64,000 bases of DNA from CAVQNQ01 sp963714205 (GTDB lineage Bacteria; Acidobacteriota; Terriglobia; Bryobacterales; Bryobacteraceae), in the NCBI GenBank assembly GCA_963714205.1, contig CAVQNQ010000002.1, positions 992,001 through 1,056,000 on the forward strand. The letters are read 5' to 3'. Both the position numbers and the translations under genes were made by a program. The notes under the pieces are model-generated. The model was not told the DNA's origin and made no database searches. It saw nothing but the letters and a program-made list of their open reading frames with translations. Positions 43,652 to 51,824 of the stretch are shown here, piece by piece. Each line of letters begins with the position of its first letter. Position 1 is the stretch's first letter.

Positions 43652-45112
43652 ATGCCCAAAGTTCTGATTCCCACCCCTCTGCGCCAGTTCACTGGAAAGC
43701 AGGACACCGTGAGCGTTCCGGGAGCCACAGTCGGCGAGGCGCTCGGCGCGCTCACCGCGCGCTATCCCGATCTGCGCAAGCAGATCTTCACGGACGAAGG
43801 CAAGGTCCGCAGCTTCGTCAACGTGTATCTCAACGACGAAGACATACGCTACCTGGGGAAGGACGCCACCGCCCTCCAGGAGAGCGATACCATCTCGCTG
43901 GTCCCCTCGATCGCCGGCGGTTCCACCGTGACCGCGCCGCCGGAAGTTTCGGCGGACCCGGTTGCCTTGTCCAACGACGAGGTCCTGCGCTATAGCCGGC
44001 ACCTGATCCTGCCCGAAGTGGGCATCGAAGGCCAGCGGAAGCTGAAGGCGGCCAAGGTGCTGCTGGTGGGCACGGGCGGCCTGGGCGCGCCTCTGGGGCT
44101 ATACCTGGCCGCCGCCGGAATCGGACGCATCGGCATCGTCGATTTCGACGTGGTGGATGTCACCAACCTGCAGCGCCAGGTGATCCACTTCACGAGCGAC
44201 GTCGGCCGCAAGAAGCTCGATTCGGCCGCCGAGAAGATGCGGGCCATCAATCCCTATTTGAAGGTGGTGAAGCACGAGACGGCGCTTTCCAGCGGGAACG
44301 CGCTCGAAATCCTCAAGGAGTACGACCTGGTGGTGGACGGCACCGACAACTTCCCCACTCGGTACCTGGTCAACGACGCCTGCGTGCTGCTCGGCAAGCC
44401 TAACGTTTACGGCTCCATTTTCCGGTTTGAGGGTCAGGCCACGGTTTTCGCGTATCAAGGGGGCCCGTGCTACCGCTGTCTCTACCCCGAGCCGCCGCCT
44501 CCGGGCCTGGTGCCGAGCTGCGCCGAGGGCGGCGTGCTGGGTATTCTGCCGGGCACCATCGGGTTGATCCAGGCCACCGAGACGGTCAAGCTGATCCTGG
44601 GGATCGGCGAGCCGCTGGTGGGCAGGCTGCTGCTCTATGACGCGCTGGGAATGCGTTTCCGCGAACTGAAGCTGCGTAAGAATCCCGAATGCCCGGTGTG
44701 CGGCGAGCATCCCACGATCACGCGGCTGATCGATTACTACCAATTCTGCGGCGTGCCGGCCCCGGCGACGACCACCCAGGAGACGCAGGTGAACGAAGGC
44801 GAAATCGAAGTGACCGAAGTTAAGGCCAAGATGGATCGCGGCGAGGAGTTCGTGCTGCTGGATGTGCGCGAGCCCCACGAATACAAGATCGCCGCCATCT
44901 CCGGATCCAGGCTCATCCCGCTCGGCGAAGTGCCTAAGCGGCTGGGCGAGCTGGATCCCCAGGCGGATATCGTGGTGCACTGCAAGAGCGGGATGCGCAG
45001 CGCCAAGGCGTGCGGCATTCTGCGGCAGGCCGGCTTCGAACGCGTGCGGAACATGAAGGGCGGCATCCTGGCCTGGAGCGACCGCGTGGATCGGAGCGTG
45101 CCGAAGTATTAG
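43652..45112 (+). CDS. moeZ: CysO-MoeZ fusion: ubiquitin-like sulfur carrier, E1-like adenylyltransferase and rhodanese
   Basis: A 486-residue three-domain protein. Residues 1-90 are a MoaD/ThiS/CysO-type ubiquitin-like fold ending in SIAGG (G89-G90). After a short linker comes the ThiF/MoeB domain (SNDEVLRYSRHLILPEVG; GTGGLGAP 140-147; CYRCLYPEP; a zinc-binding CPVCGEH). The C-terminal rhodanese has VVHCKSGMRSAKA with the persulfide cysteine. In relatives the carrier and MoeZ are separate; its Gly-Gly must be a free C-terminus to be adenylated, so this fusion needs cleavage. The adjacent JAMM protease is the obvious candidate. Confidence 0.88.
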   Translation: MPKVLIPTPLRQFTGKQDTVSVPGATVGEALGALTARYPDLRKQIFTDEGKVRSFVNVYLNDEDIRYLGKDATALQESDTISLVPSIAGGSTVTAPPEVSADPVALSNDEVLRYSRHLILPEVGIEGQRKLKAAKVLLVGTGGLGAPLGLYLAAAGIGRIGIVDFDVVDVTNLQRQVIHFTSDVGRKKLDSAAEKMRAINPYLKVVKHETALSSGNALEILKEYDLVVDGTDNFPTRYLVNDACVLLGKPNVYGSIFRFEGQATVFAYQGGPCYRCLYPEPPPPGLVPSCAEGGVLGILPGTIGLIQATETVKLILGIGEPLVGRLLLYDALGMRFRELKLRKNPECPVCGEHPTITRLIDYYQFCGVPAPATTTQETQVNEGEIEVTEVKAKMDRGEEFVLLDVREPHEYKIAAISGSRLIPLGEVPKRLGELDPQADIVVHCKSGMRSAKACGILRQAGFERVRNMKGGILAWSDRVDRSVPKY

Positions 45113-45161
45113 GCGTCGTCCGTTCGGCTGCGCGTTCCCACCCGCGCCTCGCGGAAGGCCC

Positions 45162-45195
45162 AAAAAAAAGCGGCCTTGCCCATCGCGAAAGCCGC
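45162..45195 (-). terminator. Intrinsic terminator for the minus-strand gene at 45226
   Basis: On the minus strand GCGGCTTT (45195-45188) pairs with AAGGCCGC (45177-45170) around a 10-nt loop, followed by eight T (45169-45162). This is a textbook rho-independent terminator. It may also stop transcripts leaving the moeZ gene from the other side. Confidence 0.85.
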
Positions 45196-45225
45196 CCGCA
45201 TTCCCGTATTTGTATAGGGCCCGAC

Positions 45226-45627
45226 CTAGCTTCCGGCCTTCTTCGCCGTCACTTCGGTTGTCATCGGGTTGCCGTCGCGTCCCGGACGCGTGATCTTCAG
45301 CTTCAGCTGGTCTCCCGCCAGAGTTCCGCTGAAATCCTGAGTCATCGACATGCCGCCCATATTCGTCTCGACTTTGAAGGAGATGTTGTCTCCATCCACC
45401 TTCCCATCGGAGATCGGGGTTTCCATCGCACCCCCGTCACGGCCGGGCCTCGACAGAGTCCCGGTCAAGGAAGAGCCGCTGGCATTGAGAGTGAGGGTCA
45501 CCTGAACGGGGTCCCCGCCTCTACGGCCGGCTTGCTCGTAAACCCACTTGCCGCTGACATCCGCCGCCATGGCGGCGAACACGACGACCAGCAGGATCGT
45601 GAACGCAAATAGCAGTTTCTTGGTCAT
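45226..45627 (-). CDS. Small exported protein of unknown function
   Basis: A 133-residue protein with signal peptide (KKLLFAFTILLVVVFAAMA). The mature part begins DVSGKWVYEQ and is beta-rich, with repeated patterns (LTLNASGSSLTGTLS; DGKVDGDNISFKVE; FSGTLAGDQLKLKITR). This resembles a lipocalin-like small barrel common in Acidobacteria, but no named function is known to me. Confidence 0.7.
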   Translation of the reverse strand: MTKKLLFAFTILLVVVFAAMAADVSGKWVYEQAGRRGGDPVQVTLTLNASGSSLTGTLSRPGRDGGAMETPISDGKVDGDNISFKVETNMGGMSMTQDFSGTLAGDQLKLKITRPGRDGNPMTTEVTAKKAGS

Positions 45628-45676
45628 AGTGAATCCTTAGGCGTACCCGGACGCTGGAACGTTACTCCCCGGGTTT

Positions 45677-45717
45677 GGGGCAATCCGGGCCGCTCCCGCC
45701 GCCTCCGGGATTGCCCC
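45677..45717. promoter_or_regulatory. Inverted repeat in the divergent intergenic region
   Basis: GGGGCAATCC (45677-45686) and GGATTGCCCC (45708-45717) form a perfect 10-bp inverted repeat, between the divergent genes starting at 45627 and 45810. It could be an operator for a dimeric regulator or a hairpin in a leader RNA; there is no T-tract. Confidence 0.35.
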
Positions 45718-45809
45718 GACGCCGGTGAAACGGCTTTACACCCGGGAGGGCATCCCAAATTACGATATACTGGTGATTTAATACTAACCAATCTCGTTTG
45801 GAGGAATCT

Positions 45810-46934
45810 ATGAGTTTTCGCAGCCTAGCGCAGGCATCGGCGGGGCTGCTCCTTTTGGCCTTCACTTCACTCGCCCAAATCACTTCGATTGAAGGGGATG
45901 TGAAAGGGATGGACGGACAGCCGGTTATAGGCGCCGTGGTCAAGATCGAGCGCACCGACATCAAGGCAACGTATCAAACCAAGACCGACAAGAAAGGCCG
46001 CTACTTCCACACCGGCCTTCCCATCGGCACGTACAACATCACCGTTCTGATGGACGGCAAGGAAGTGGACAAGCAGAACGGCATCAGAACTTCGCCGAGC
46101 GACGCCAAGGATGTCAATTTCGATTTGAAGGCGGACTCCGCCAAATTGGCTGCCGGCGCCCAGCAGATGGCCGCCGCCGATACGCGCCAGATGAGCGCCG
46201 CGGATAAGGCCGCGCTCGAGAAGAACATGAAAGAGCGCGAGGCCCAGCTCAAGAAGCGCTCCGAATTGAACGATTCCTTCAACACCGGAATGACGGCCGC
46301 GCAGAATAAGCAGTGGCCCGAAGCGGTGGCCGCGCTCACGAAGGCTTCCGAGGTGGATCCCACGCAGCCGGCCGTGTGGGGGCAGTTGGCCGAAGCCTAT
46401 GTGGGCCTGGCCAGCACCAAGACCGGCGCCGATTTCGATGCAGCCATGGCAAAGGGCCTGGAAGCGTATGCCAAAGCCATCGAGTTGAAGCCTGACGACG
46501 CCGCCACGCACAATAACTACGCTCTGGCCCTGGCCAAGGCGAAGAGGTTCCCCGAGATGCAGGCCGAATTGGCAAAGGCTGTCCAGCTCGATCCGCCCGG
46601 CGCCGGCAAGTACTACTACAATCTCGGCGCGCTGCTGGTGAACAGCGGCCAGAACGATGCGGCCGGCGAAGCGTTCAAAAAGGCCATCGATTCCGATCCG
46701 AACTATGCCGAGGCCTATTACCAGTACGGCGTTACGCTGGTCTCCAAGGCCGCCATCGGCTCCGACGGAAAGGTGACGCCGGTCCCCGGCACTGTCGAGG
46801 CGCTGCAGAAATACCTCGAGCTTCAGCCTACCGGCCAGTTCGCCCAGCCCGCCAAGGATATGCTGGCAACGCTCGGTTCCAGCGTCGAAACCAGATTCCA
46901 GAATCCCGACGCCGGCAAGAAGAAAAAGAAGTAA
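45810..46934 (+). CDS. Exported carboxypeptidase-regulatory-like and TPR protein
   Basis: A 374-residue exported protein (signal SLAQASAGLLLLAFTSLAQ). It starts with a carboxypeptidase-regulatory/CNA-B-type beta-sandwich (IEGDVKGMDGQPVIGAVVKIERTD; GRYFHTGLPIGTYNITVLM). A charged coiled segment (ADKAALEKNMKEREAQLKKR) follows, then about four TPRs (AVAALTKASEVDPTQPAVWGQL; AYAKAIELKPDDAATHNNYA) and a lysine-only tail. ATG 45810 has GGAGG 5 nt upstream. Likely a periplasmic scaffold. Confidence 0.8.
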   Translation: MSFRSLAQASAGLLLLAFTSLAQITSIEGDVKGMDGQPVIGAVVKIERTDIKATYQTKTDKKGRYFHTGLPIGTYNITVLMDGKEVDKQNGIRTSPSDAKDVNFDLKADSAKLAAGAQQMAAADTRQMSAADKAALEKNMKEREAQLKKRSELNDSFNTGMTAAQNKQWPEAVAALTKASEVDPTQPAVWGQLAEAYVGLASTKTGADFDAAMAKGLEAYAKAIELKPDDAATHNNYALALAKAKRFPEMQAELAKAVQLDPPGAGKYYYNLGALLVNSGQNDAAGEAFKKAIDSDPNYAEAYYQYGVTLVSKAAIGSDGKVTPVPGTVEALQKYLELQPTGQFAQPAKDMLATLGSSVETRFQNPDAGKKKKK

Positions 46935-46952
46935 ACTGATATCGGTTCGCAT

Positions 46953-46979
46953 GGGGCGGAGGGCCGCACCCTCCGCCCC
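46953..46979. terminator. Perfect 11-bp hairpin after the TPR gene
   Basis: GGGGCGGAGGG (46953-46963) pairs with CCCTCCGCCCC (46969-46979) around a 5-nt loop. It has no T-tract and sits 6 bp before the ATG of the next gene, so it could also hinder translation initiation there. Confidence 0.55.
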
Positions 46980-46985
46980 GGTAGC

Positions 46986-47258
46986 ATGCTTCGTTACCTC
47001 TTTGTCGATCTCCTCTTTCCCGTGCTGCTCTTCTTTTTGCTGAGAGGGGCGCTCCGGAATTTCTTCGCGGGGAACCGTTCCCCCCTTCCCCGGCACACGG
47101 CCAATCCACCTCCTCCTCCGGTTCCGGCCGGCGGGGAGCTCAAGAAAGACCCGGTGTGCGGAACGTATGTCTCCACGGCGGCCAGCCTGACCCGCACGGT
47201 GGGCGGCCAGGTCGTTCACTTCTGTTCCAAAGAGTGCCGCGACAAGTACCGCGGCTAG
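46986..47258 (+). CDS. Small membrane-anchored YHS-domain protein
   Basis: A 90-residue protein with one N-terminal membrane helix (YLFVDLLFPVLLFFLLRGAL), a proline-rich linker and a C-terminal YHS-type domain: KKDPVCGTYVSTA then VHFCSKECRDKYRG. The two cysteine clusters could bind a metal. No strong ribosome site is visible before the ATG, and the hairpin at 46953-46979 lies immediately upstream. Confidence 0.75.
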   Translation: MLRYLFVDLLFPVLLFFLLRGALRNFFAGNRSPLPRHTANPPPPPVPAGGELKKDPVCGTYVSTAASLTRTVGGQVVHFCSKECRDKYRG

Positions 47259-47274
47259 CAGCCTTCCCGCAACA

Positions 47275-47877
47275 TCAGATCAGAATCAGCCCTTTACGGA
47301 TGCCGGTGGTCACCGCTTCCGTCCGGCTGGCCGCATTGAGCTTGCCGAGGATCGAAGCCACGTGAAACTTCACGGTGTGCTCCGAGATCCCCAGCTTCCA
47401 GGCGATGTTCTTATTGGCGGCGCCTTCGGCCATCATGCGCAACACCTCGAGTTCACGCGCTGTGAGGGCGGCGGTTTCGGGCGGCGGATGAAGGTGCGCT
47501 GCGCGAGCCAGCAAAACCTCCAGGTCGCGGGGATCGAGCGCCGCCAGACCCGCGGCGGCCGCCTGGACCGCCGTCACGATCGCCCCGGCCGCCACATCCG
47601 GCGGCAGCACCGCCCGCGCGCCGAGGCGCAGCGCTTCCTCGGTCCACACCGGATCGCCGGCGCTCCCCAGCAGGACAACCGGCGCCGCGCTGGTCTCGGC
47701 TGCGTCCGCCAGTTCCTCGATCTCGACAGCCGCCAGCACGACGTCCGGCCGCATACTCGCGGCGGCCAGCAAGTCCGCGCCCGATCCCACCACGTCGAAC
47801 TCCGGATGGCTCGTGAGCAGCGCTTCGAGGCCGGCCCGCGTCACCGCCGAGGGCGCCGCGATCGCCACCCGGATCAC
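47275..47877 (-). CDS. LuxR/NarL-type regulator with a degenerate receiver domain
   Basis: A 200-residue two-domain regulator. The C-terminal half is a clear LuxR helix-turn-helix: LTARELEVLRMMAEGAANKNIAWKLGISEHTVKFHVASILGKL. The N-terminal receiver-like domain lacks the phosphorylation chemistry: the acidic pair expected near the N-terminus reads AIAAPSAV and the phospho-acceptor position after beta-3 reads DVVLAAVEI instead of DVVLLD. It is probably controlled by something other than phosphotransfer. GTG 47877 overlaps the stop of the mini-ORF upstream (GTGA). Confidence 0.8.
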   Translation of the reverse strand: MIRVAIAAPSAVTRAGLEALLTSHPEFDVVGSGADLLAAASMRPDVVLAAVEIEELADAAETSAAPVVLLGSAGDPVWTEEALRLGARAVLPPDVAAGAIVTAVQAAAAGLAALDPRDLEVLLARAAHLHPPPETAALTARELEVLRMMAEGAANKNIAWKLGISEHTVKFHVASILGKLNAASRTEAVTTGIRKGLILI

Positions 47878-47975
47878 GCCGCCTCCGCATAGGGAGCGAG
47901 GCGCACGAAGGCCTCCCTTACGCGCCGCGGATCGCCGCGCAGAAACCGCAGACGCAACACCTCTTGCCCGGACAT
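47874..47975 (-). CDS. 33-residue mini-protein in the protease-regulator operon
   Basis: A short frame encoding MSGQEVLRLRFLRGDPRRVR and a further 13 residues. It has a GGAG site 8 nt before its ATG, begins 1 nt after the protease stop (TGATATG) and ends overlapping the regulator start (GTGA). This double coupling is strong evidence of real translation. The product is basic and helical with no recognised domain; it might be a true small protein or a coupling leader. Confidence 0.55.
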   Translation of the reverse strand: MSGQEVLRLRFLRGDPRRVREAFVRLAPYAEAA

Positions 47976-47976
47976 A

Positions 47977-48858
47977 TCAGTTTCTCCGGGGCCGTTCCCC
48001 TACGGTAACCGTCAGCGTGTGCGCGGCCCCTGCGCGCACCAGAGCGGCTTCGATGCCGCTGCCCACGCCGTGCGTCTCAAGCAGGCTCTGGATATCGTCC
48101 GTCTCCGCCACGGGCACTCCGCCCAGCGAGACCAGGATGTCGCCGAGCAGCAGCCCGGCACGCGCGGCCGGTCCCTCCGGCTCCAGCGAAAGCACGATCA
48201 GGCCTTTCTGATGATCCGGCAGTTCCACCCGTTGCAGCCCCACTCCCAGGTATCCACGTGCCATCCGTCCGCGCGCCAGAATCTCGTCCACCACGCGGTC
48301 CACCGTTACCGTGGGAATGGCGACGCCGGCGATGCGCGAGAGCGCCGAAGTGGCGATCCCCAGGGCCTCGCCGGCCGTGTTCACCACCACGCCTCCCGAA
48401 GATCCGGGATACACCGTGAGATCCAGCCGGATGTAGTGATCCAGCCAGCCTCCCCGCCACGTGCGCCAGACCCCGCTCACCGCGCTGACGATCCCCATGG
48501 TAGCGTTCACGCCGGAATCGGGCGAGCGCCCCAGATTCAGCGCGATTTGTCCGGGCTTGGGCGGTCCCCCGGCTTTGGGGACGGCCGCGTGAGCGGAATC
48601 CTCCACCCGCAGCACCGCGATGTCGGTTCCGGGATCGCTACCCGCCAGGCGCGCCGCCACGCGGGCGCCATCCGCCAGCGTGACCGCGATCTCCTCTTCC
48701 CGCCGGACGGTGTGTTCGGCGGTGACGATCACGCCGGGCCGCCAGAAGACCCCGCTCGAATAGAACCGCGGGCGCGCATCCACCGACGCCACATAGCCTC
48801 CCGCCCGCTCCACCACGGCCGCGAGCTCATCGGAAAGCGCGGCCAGTTCGTTTGTCAT
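47977..48858 (-). CDS. S1C (DegP/HtrA-like) serine protease with PDZ domain, no signal peptide
   Basis: A 293-residue trypsin-like protease with H49 (TAEHT), D79 (GTDIAVLRV) and S154 (YPGSSGGVVVN), followed by one PDZ domain (RGYLGVGLQRVELP; PEGPAARAGLLLGDILVSLGG). HtrA proteins are normally exported, but this one has no signal or membrane helix, so it should act in the cytoplasm. ATG 48858 has AGGAGG 6 nt upstream, which excludes a longer form with signal peptide. It is first in an operon with a mini-ORF and a LuxR-type regulator. Confidence 0.85.
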   Translation of the reverse strand: MTNELAALSDELAAVVERAGGYVASVDARPRFYSSGVFWRPGVIVTAEHTVRREEEIAVTLADGARVAARLAGSDPGTDIAVLRVEDSAHAAVPKAGGPPKPGQIALNLGRSPDSGVNATMGIVSAVSGVWRTWRGGWLDHYIRLDLTVYPGSSGGVVVNTAGEALGIATSALSRIAGVAIPTVTVDRVVDEILARGRMARGYLGVGLQRVELPDHQKGLIVLSLEPEGPAARAGLLLGDILVSLGGVPVAETDDIQSLLETHGVGSGIEAALVRAGAAHTLTVTVGERPRRN

Positions 48859-48952
48859 GAAAACCTCCTGCAATTACAGGATGGCCTCCGCGGGCACGCC
48901 GGCACACCGGTAATTCGGCCAGGCCGAAAGGGCAGGAAAAGTCGGAGCCCCC

Positions 48953-50074
48953 TTACTGCGTACAGCAGGGGCTGGTGATGAGAATCTGGGGCATGTCCGG
49001 CCGATTAACCATATCCGAGGCGAAGTAGCGCTGCTCGGAGAGGTTGCGGTACACCGCCCCGGCCACTGCGGCAGCTACACCGCCGCTCACCGCTTTGTTA
49101 GTCGCGGTCAGCATTACCACGACCACGATCTGGTGGCGGCTGACGTCGTTGAAAGAGCCGAACCAGCCCATGTGACTGGCCACCCGGAAATCCGTGCACG
49201 TGCCCGTCTTCCCCAGGATCGGCTCGTTGGGATCGTAGTTGGCGCGCCGGCCGGTGCCGTAGTCCACCGCGCCGCGCATCCCGACTTTGATATCGGCGAA
49301 GCCGCTGGGCGCCACCTCCAGAACATTCTTGACCTTGGGAGTGAAGTGCTCGATCTCCCCGGGTGTGCGCGGGTATTGCAGGTAGTACAGCGTACCGCCG
49401 TTGGCCACTGCGGAGAGCAAGGCGGCCAGCTCGAGCGGAGTCATGAGGATGCCTTCGCCGAAAGCCGTCATCAGGCCCATGCCGCCTTCCTTGGGCGGCG
49501 CATCCGGCCACACCCCCGGCTCCTCGCCGGGGACATCGCTCCCCGCCTTCTCGCCCAAGCCCATCATCCTGGCGTAGCGCGTCACGCGATCGTAGCCCAG
49601 TTGGGTGCCCAGCTTCGAGAAATACTCGTTGTTGGAGTGCGCCAGCGCGGTCGTAAGATCGAAGCTGACGCGGCGGCTGATGTGCAGCTTGGTGTCGCGC
49701 TCCACGACGTGCTCGCTGAGGGCCGCCAGCGCCGTGACCAGCTTGATCGTGGAACATGGGATAAAGCCGCTCTTGAGCCCCAGGTTTTGATTCACCATGG
49801 TGAGGATCCGGCCATTCGAGGGATCCACCACCACGATGCTGCCGTTCACCTGTCCCAGAGCCTCCACGGCCGCGCGGCGGATGGTGAGGTCGTCGCCATC
49901 CACGTTATCGCCCACGGTGGGATCCACCTTCGGGTAGGGCGTCAGCGGCTTGCGGGCCGCCTTCTTCTTCCGGGCGGAGGCGCGCGCGGTATTGGCCGCC
50001 GGCGTAGCGGCGGATTCGGCATTCTGGAGCAAACCCACCAGAGCCAGCGGAAAAACGAGCCAAATCGCTTTCAT
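48953..50074 (-). CDS. Penicillin-binding transpeptidase-domain protein
   Basis: A 373-residue exported serine transpeptidase/beta-lactamase-fold protein (signal KAIWLVFPLALVGLLQNAES, then a Lys/Arg/Ala-rich linker). The three active-site motifs are present: SxxK in PCSTIKLVTALAAL, SxN in AHSNNEYF, and KTG in LGKTGTCTDF. It is much shorter than class A or B PBPs and lacks their dimerisation or glycosyltransferase domains. It may be a minimal D,D-transpeptidase or carboxypeptidase; a class-D-like lactamase is a less likely alternative. It ends in SPCCTQ. Confidence 0.85.
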   Translation of the reverse strand: MKAIWLVFPLALVGLLQNAESAATPAANTARASARKKKAARKPLTPYPKVDPTVGDNVDGDDLTIRRAAVEALGQVNGSIVVVDPSNGRILTMVNQNLGLKSGFIPCSTIKLVTALAALSEHVVERDTKLHISRRVSFDLTTALAHSNNEYFSKLGTQLGYDRVTRYARMMGLGEKAGSDVPGEEPGVWPDAPPKEGGMGLMTAFGEGILMTPLELAALLSAVANGGTLYYLQYPRTPGEIEHFTPKVKNVLEVAPSGFADIKVGMRGAVDYGTGRRANYDPNEPILGKTGTCTDFRVASHMGWFGSFNDVSRHQIVVVVMLTATNKAVSGGVAAAVAGAVYRNLSEQRYFASDMVNRPDMPQILITSPCCTQ

Positions 50075-50195
50075 GGACGCGCGTATAGGGGTGCGGCCCG
50101 GCTTTTCGACCGGCACACCCCGGTTAACTATCGGCAGTGTGATCCGCCATTATAATACCCGGGCGATAGCCCCAGGCTACTTGCCCATTGAAATC

Positions 50196-51761
50196 TCATG
50201 CAAGCTTGGCCGCCACCGACTTGGCCTGCAAAAACAGCAGCAGGTAGTCCGGCCCGCCGGCCTTCGAATCCGTCCCCGACATGTTGAAACCGCCGAACGG
50301 GTGCGCCCCCACCATGGCGCCGGTACATTTCCGGTTGAAATACAGGTTGCCCACGTGGAAGCGCTCGCGGGCCTCGCGCATGTGCTCCGGATTGTTGGAG
50401 TAGAGCGCGCCGGTCAGCCCGTATTGCGTGTCGTTGGCCAGTTCCAGGGCGTGCTCGAAATCCCGGGCCTTGGTGACTGCCAGAACCGGCCCGAAGATCT
50501 CTTCCTGGAAAATGCGCGCGGTGGGCGCCACATCCGCGATGACCGTGGGCGCGATGAAGTAGCCGCCTTCCGGAGCGGTCCCCTCGGCCAGTACGCGGCC
50601 TTCACCCCGGCCGATTTCGATGTAATCGAGGATGCTCTTGCGGGCTCCCTGGTTGATCACCGGTCCCATGTAGTTGGCGGGGTCGTCCGCGGGGCCGACC
50701 TTGATGTTCTTCACGCGAGCCGCCAATTTTTCCAGGAACAGGTCGTAAACCGCGGCGTCCACGATGGCTCGCGAGCACGCCGAGCATTTCTGCCCCTGGT
50801 AGCCGAACGCCGAGACCGTCACACCCTCGACGGCTTTATCGAGATCGCAATCGGCGTCCACCACGATGGGGTCCTTGCCGCCCATTTCCGCGATCACGCG
50901 CTTGATCCAGATTTGTCCGGGCTGCGGCCGGGCCGCCAGTTCGTTGATGCGCAGGCCCACGTCGCGCGAGCCGGTAAAGGAAATGAAGCGCGTCTTGGGA
51001 TGCTCGACCAGCACATCCCCCACGGCCGCGCCGCTGCCCGTCAGCAGCGTGAAGCTGTTTTCGGGGAAACCGGCATCCAGCAGCACCTCGGCGAATTTGG
51101 CGGCAATGGTGGGGGTGTCGCTGGAGGGCTTGAGCACCACCGTATTGCCAGTCACCAGCGAAGCCACCGTCATGCCCACCAGGATGGCCAGCGGGAAGTT
51201 CCACGGCGGAATCACCACGCCCACGCCCAGCGGGAAGTAGATCAGCTCATCCAGCTCGCCGGGAAGTTGCACCACCTTCTGCGGAGCCGCCAGGCGCAGC
51301 ATCTCGCGCGCGTAGAATTCGCAGAAATCGATGGCCTCGGAGACATCGGCCTCGGCTTCGATCCAGGTCTTGCCTGCCTCGTACACCAACCAGGCATCGA
51401 ACTCCAGCTTACGGGCGCGCAGGATGCGCGCGGCCTCCAGCAGCAGGCGCACGCGCTCGCCGGCCGGGGTGCGGCTCCACTCCGGGAAATTGGCGTGCGC
51501 GCTATCCACCGCGCGCCGCGCGAGCTCCGCCGTCGCCTTGTGATGAATGCCCACGGTCTCCCGCGGATTCGAGGGGTTTAGCGAGATCAGCTTGTCGGAA
51601 GTGGCGATCCATTCGCCACCCAAACGCAGTTGGTATTCGCGGTCAAAAGCGCCGCGGACATGCCCCAGGGCAGCCTCCATGGCCTGCCGGTTAGCGGGCG
51701 TCGAGAAATCGCGGTAGGGTTCGTTGCGAAACTCGGGCAAAGTAGCGGTAGTGGTGGCCAT
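50196..51761 (-). CDS. pruA: 1-pyrroline-5-carboxylate / L-glutamate gamma-semialdehyde dehydrogenase
   Basis: Oxidises glutamate gamma-semialdehyde to glutamate in proline breakdown. The 521-residue aldehyde dehydrogenase has VVIPPWNFPLAILVGMTVAS, LKPSSDTP, SFTGSRDVGLRI, the catalytic glutamate in AEMGGKDPIVV and the cysteine in GQKCSACSRAIV. The EEIFGPVLAV and GNLYFNRKCTGAMVGAHPFGG blocks are typical of the single-function RocA/PruA form. No proline dehydrogenase lies nearby. Confidence 0.92.
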   Translation of the reverse strand: MATTTATLPEFRNEPYRDFSTPANRQAMEAALGHVRGAFDREYQLRLGGEWIATSDKLISLNPSNPRETVGIHHKATAELARRAVDSAHANFPEWSRTPAGERVRLLLEAARILRARKLEFDAWLVYEAGKTWIEAEADVSEAIDFCEFYAREMLRLAAPQKVVQLPGELDELIYFPLGVGVVIPPWNFPLAILVGMTVASLVTGNTVVLKPSSDTPTIAAKFAEVLLDAGFPENSFTLLTGSGAAVGDVLVEHPKTRFISFTGSRDVGLRINELAARPQPGQIWIKRVIAEMGGKDPIVVDADCDLDKAVEGVTVSAFGYQGQKCSACSRAIVDAAVYDLFLEKLAARVKNIKVGPADDPANYMGPVINQGARKSILDYIEIGRGEGRVLAEGTAPEGGYFIAPTVIADVAPTARIFQEEIFGPVLAVTKARDFEHALELANDTQYGLTGALYSNNPEHMREARERFHVGNLYFNRKCTGAMVGAHPFGGFNMSGTDSKAGGPDYLLLFLQAKSVAAKLA

Positions 51762-51824
51762 CCATTACATAGTACCCGCAGAGGGCCGCCCGCGGTACCG
51801 CTTCCCGGCAGGCCGTGGCGGAAT

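Noticed and set aside
48953..50074. Class D beta-lactamase
   Set aside because: The SxxK, SxN and KTG motifs fit, but the proline-rich linker, GTGRRANYDPNE region and length look more like a minimal transpeptidase.
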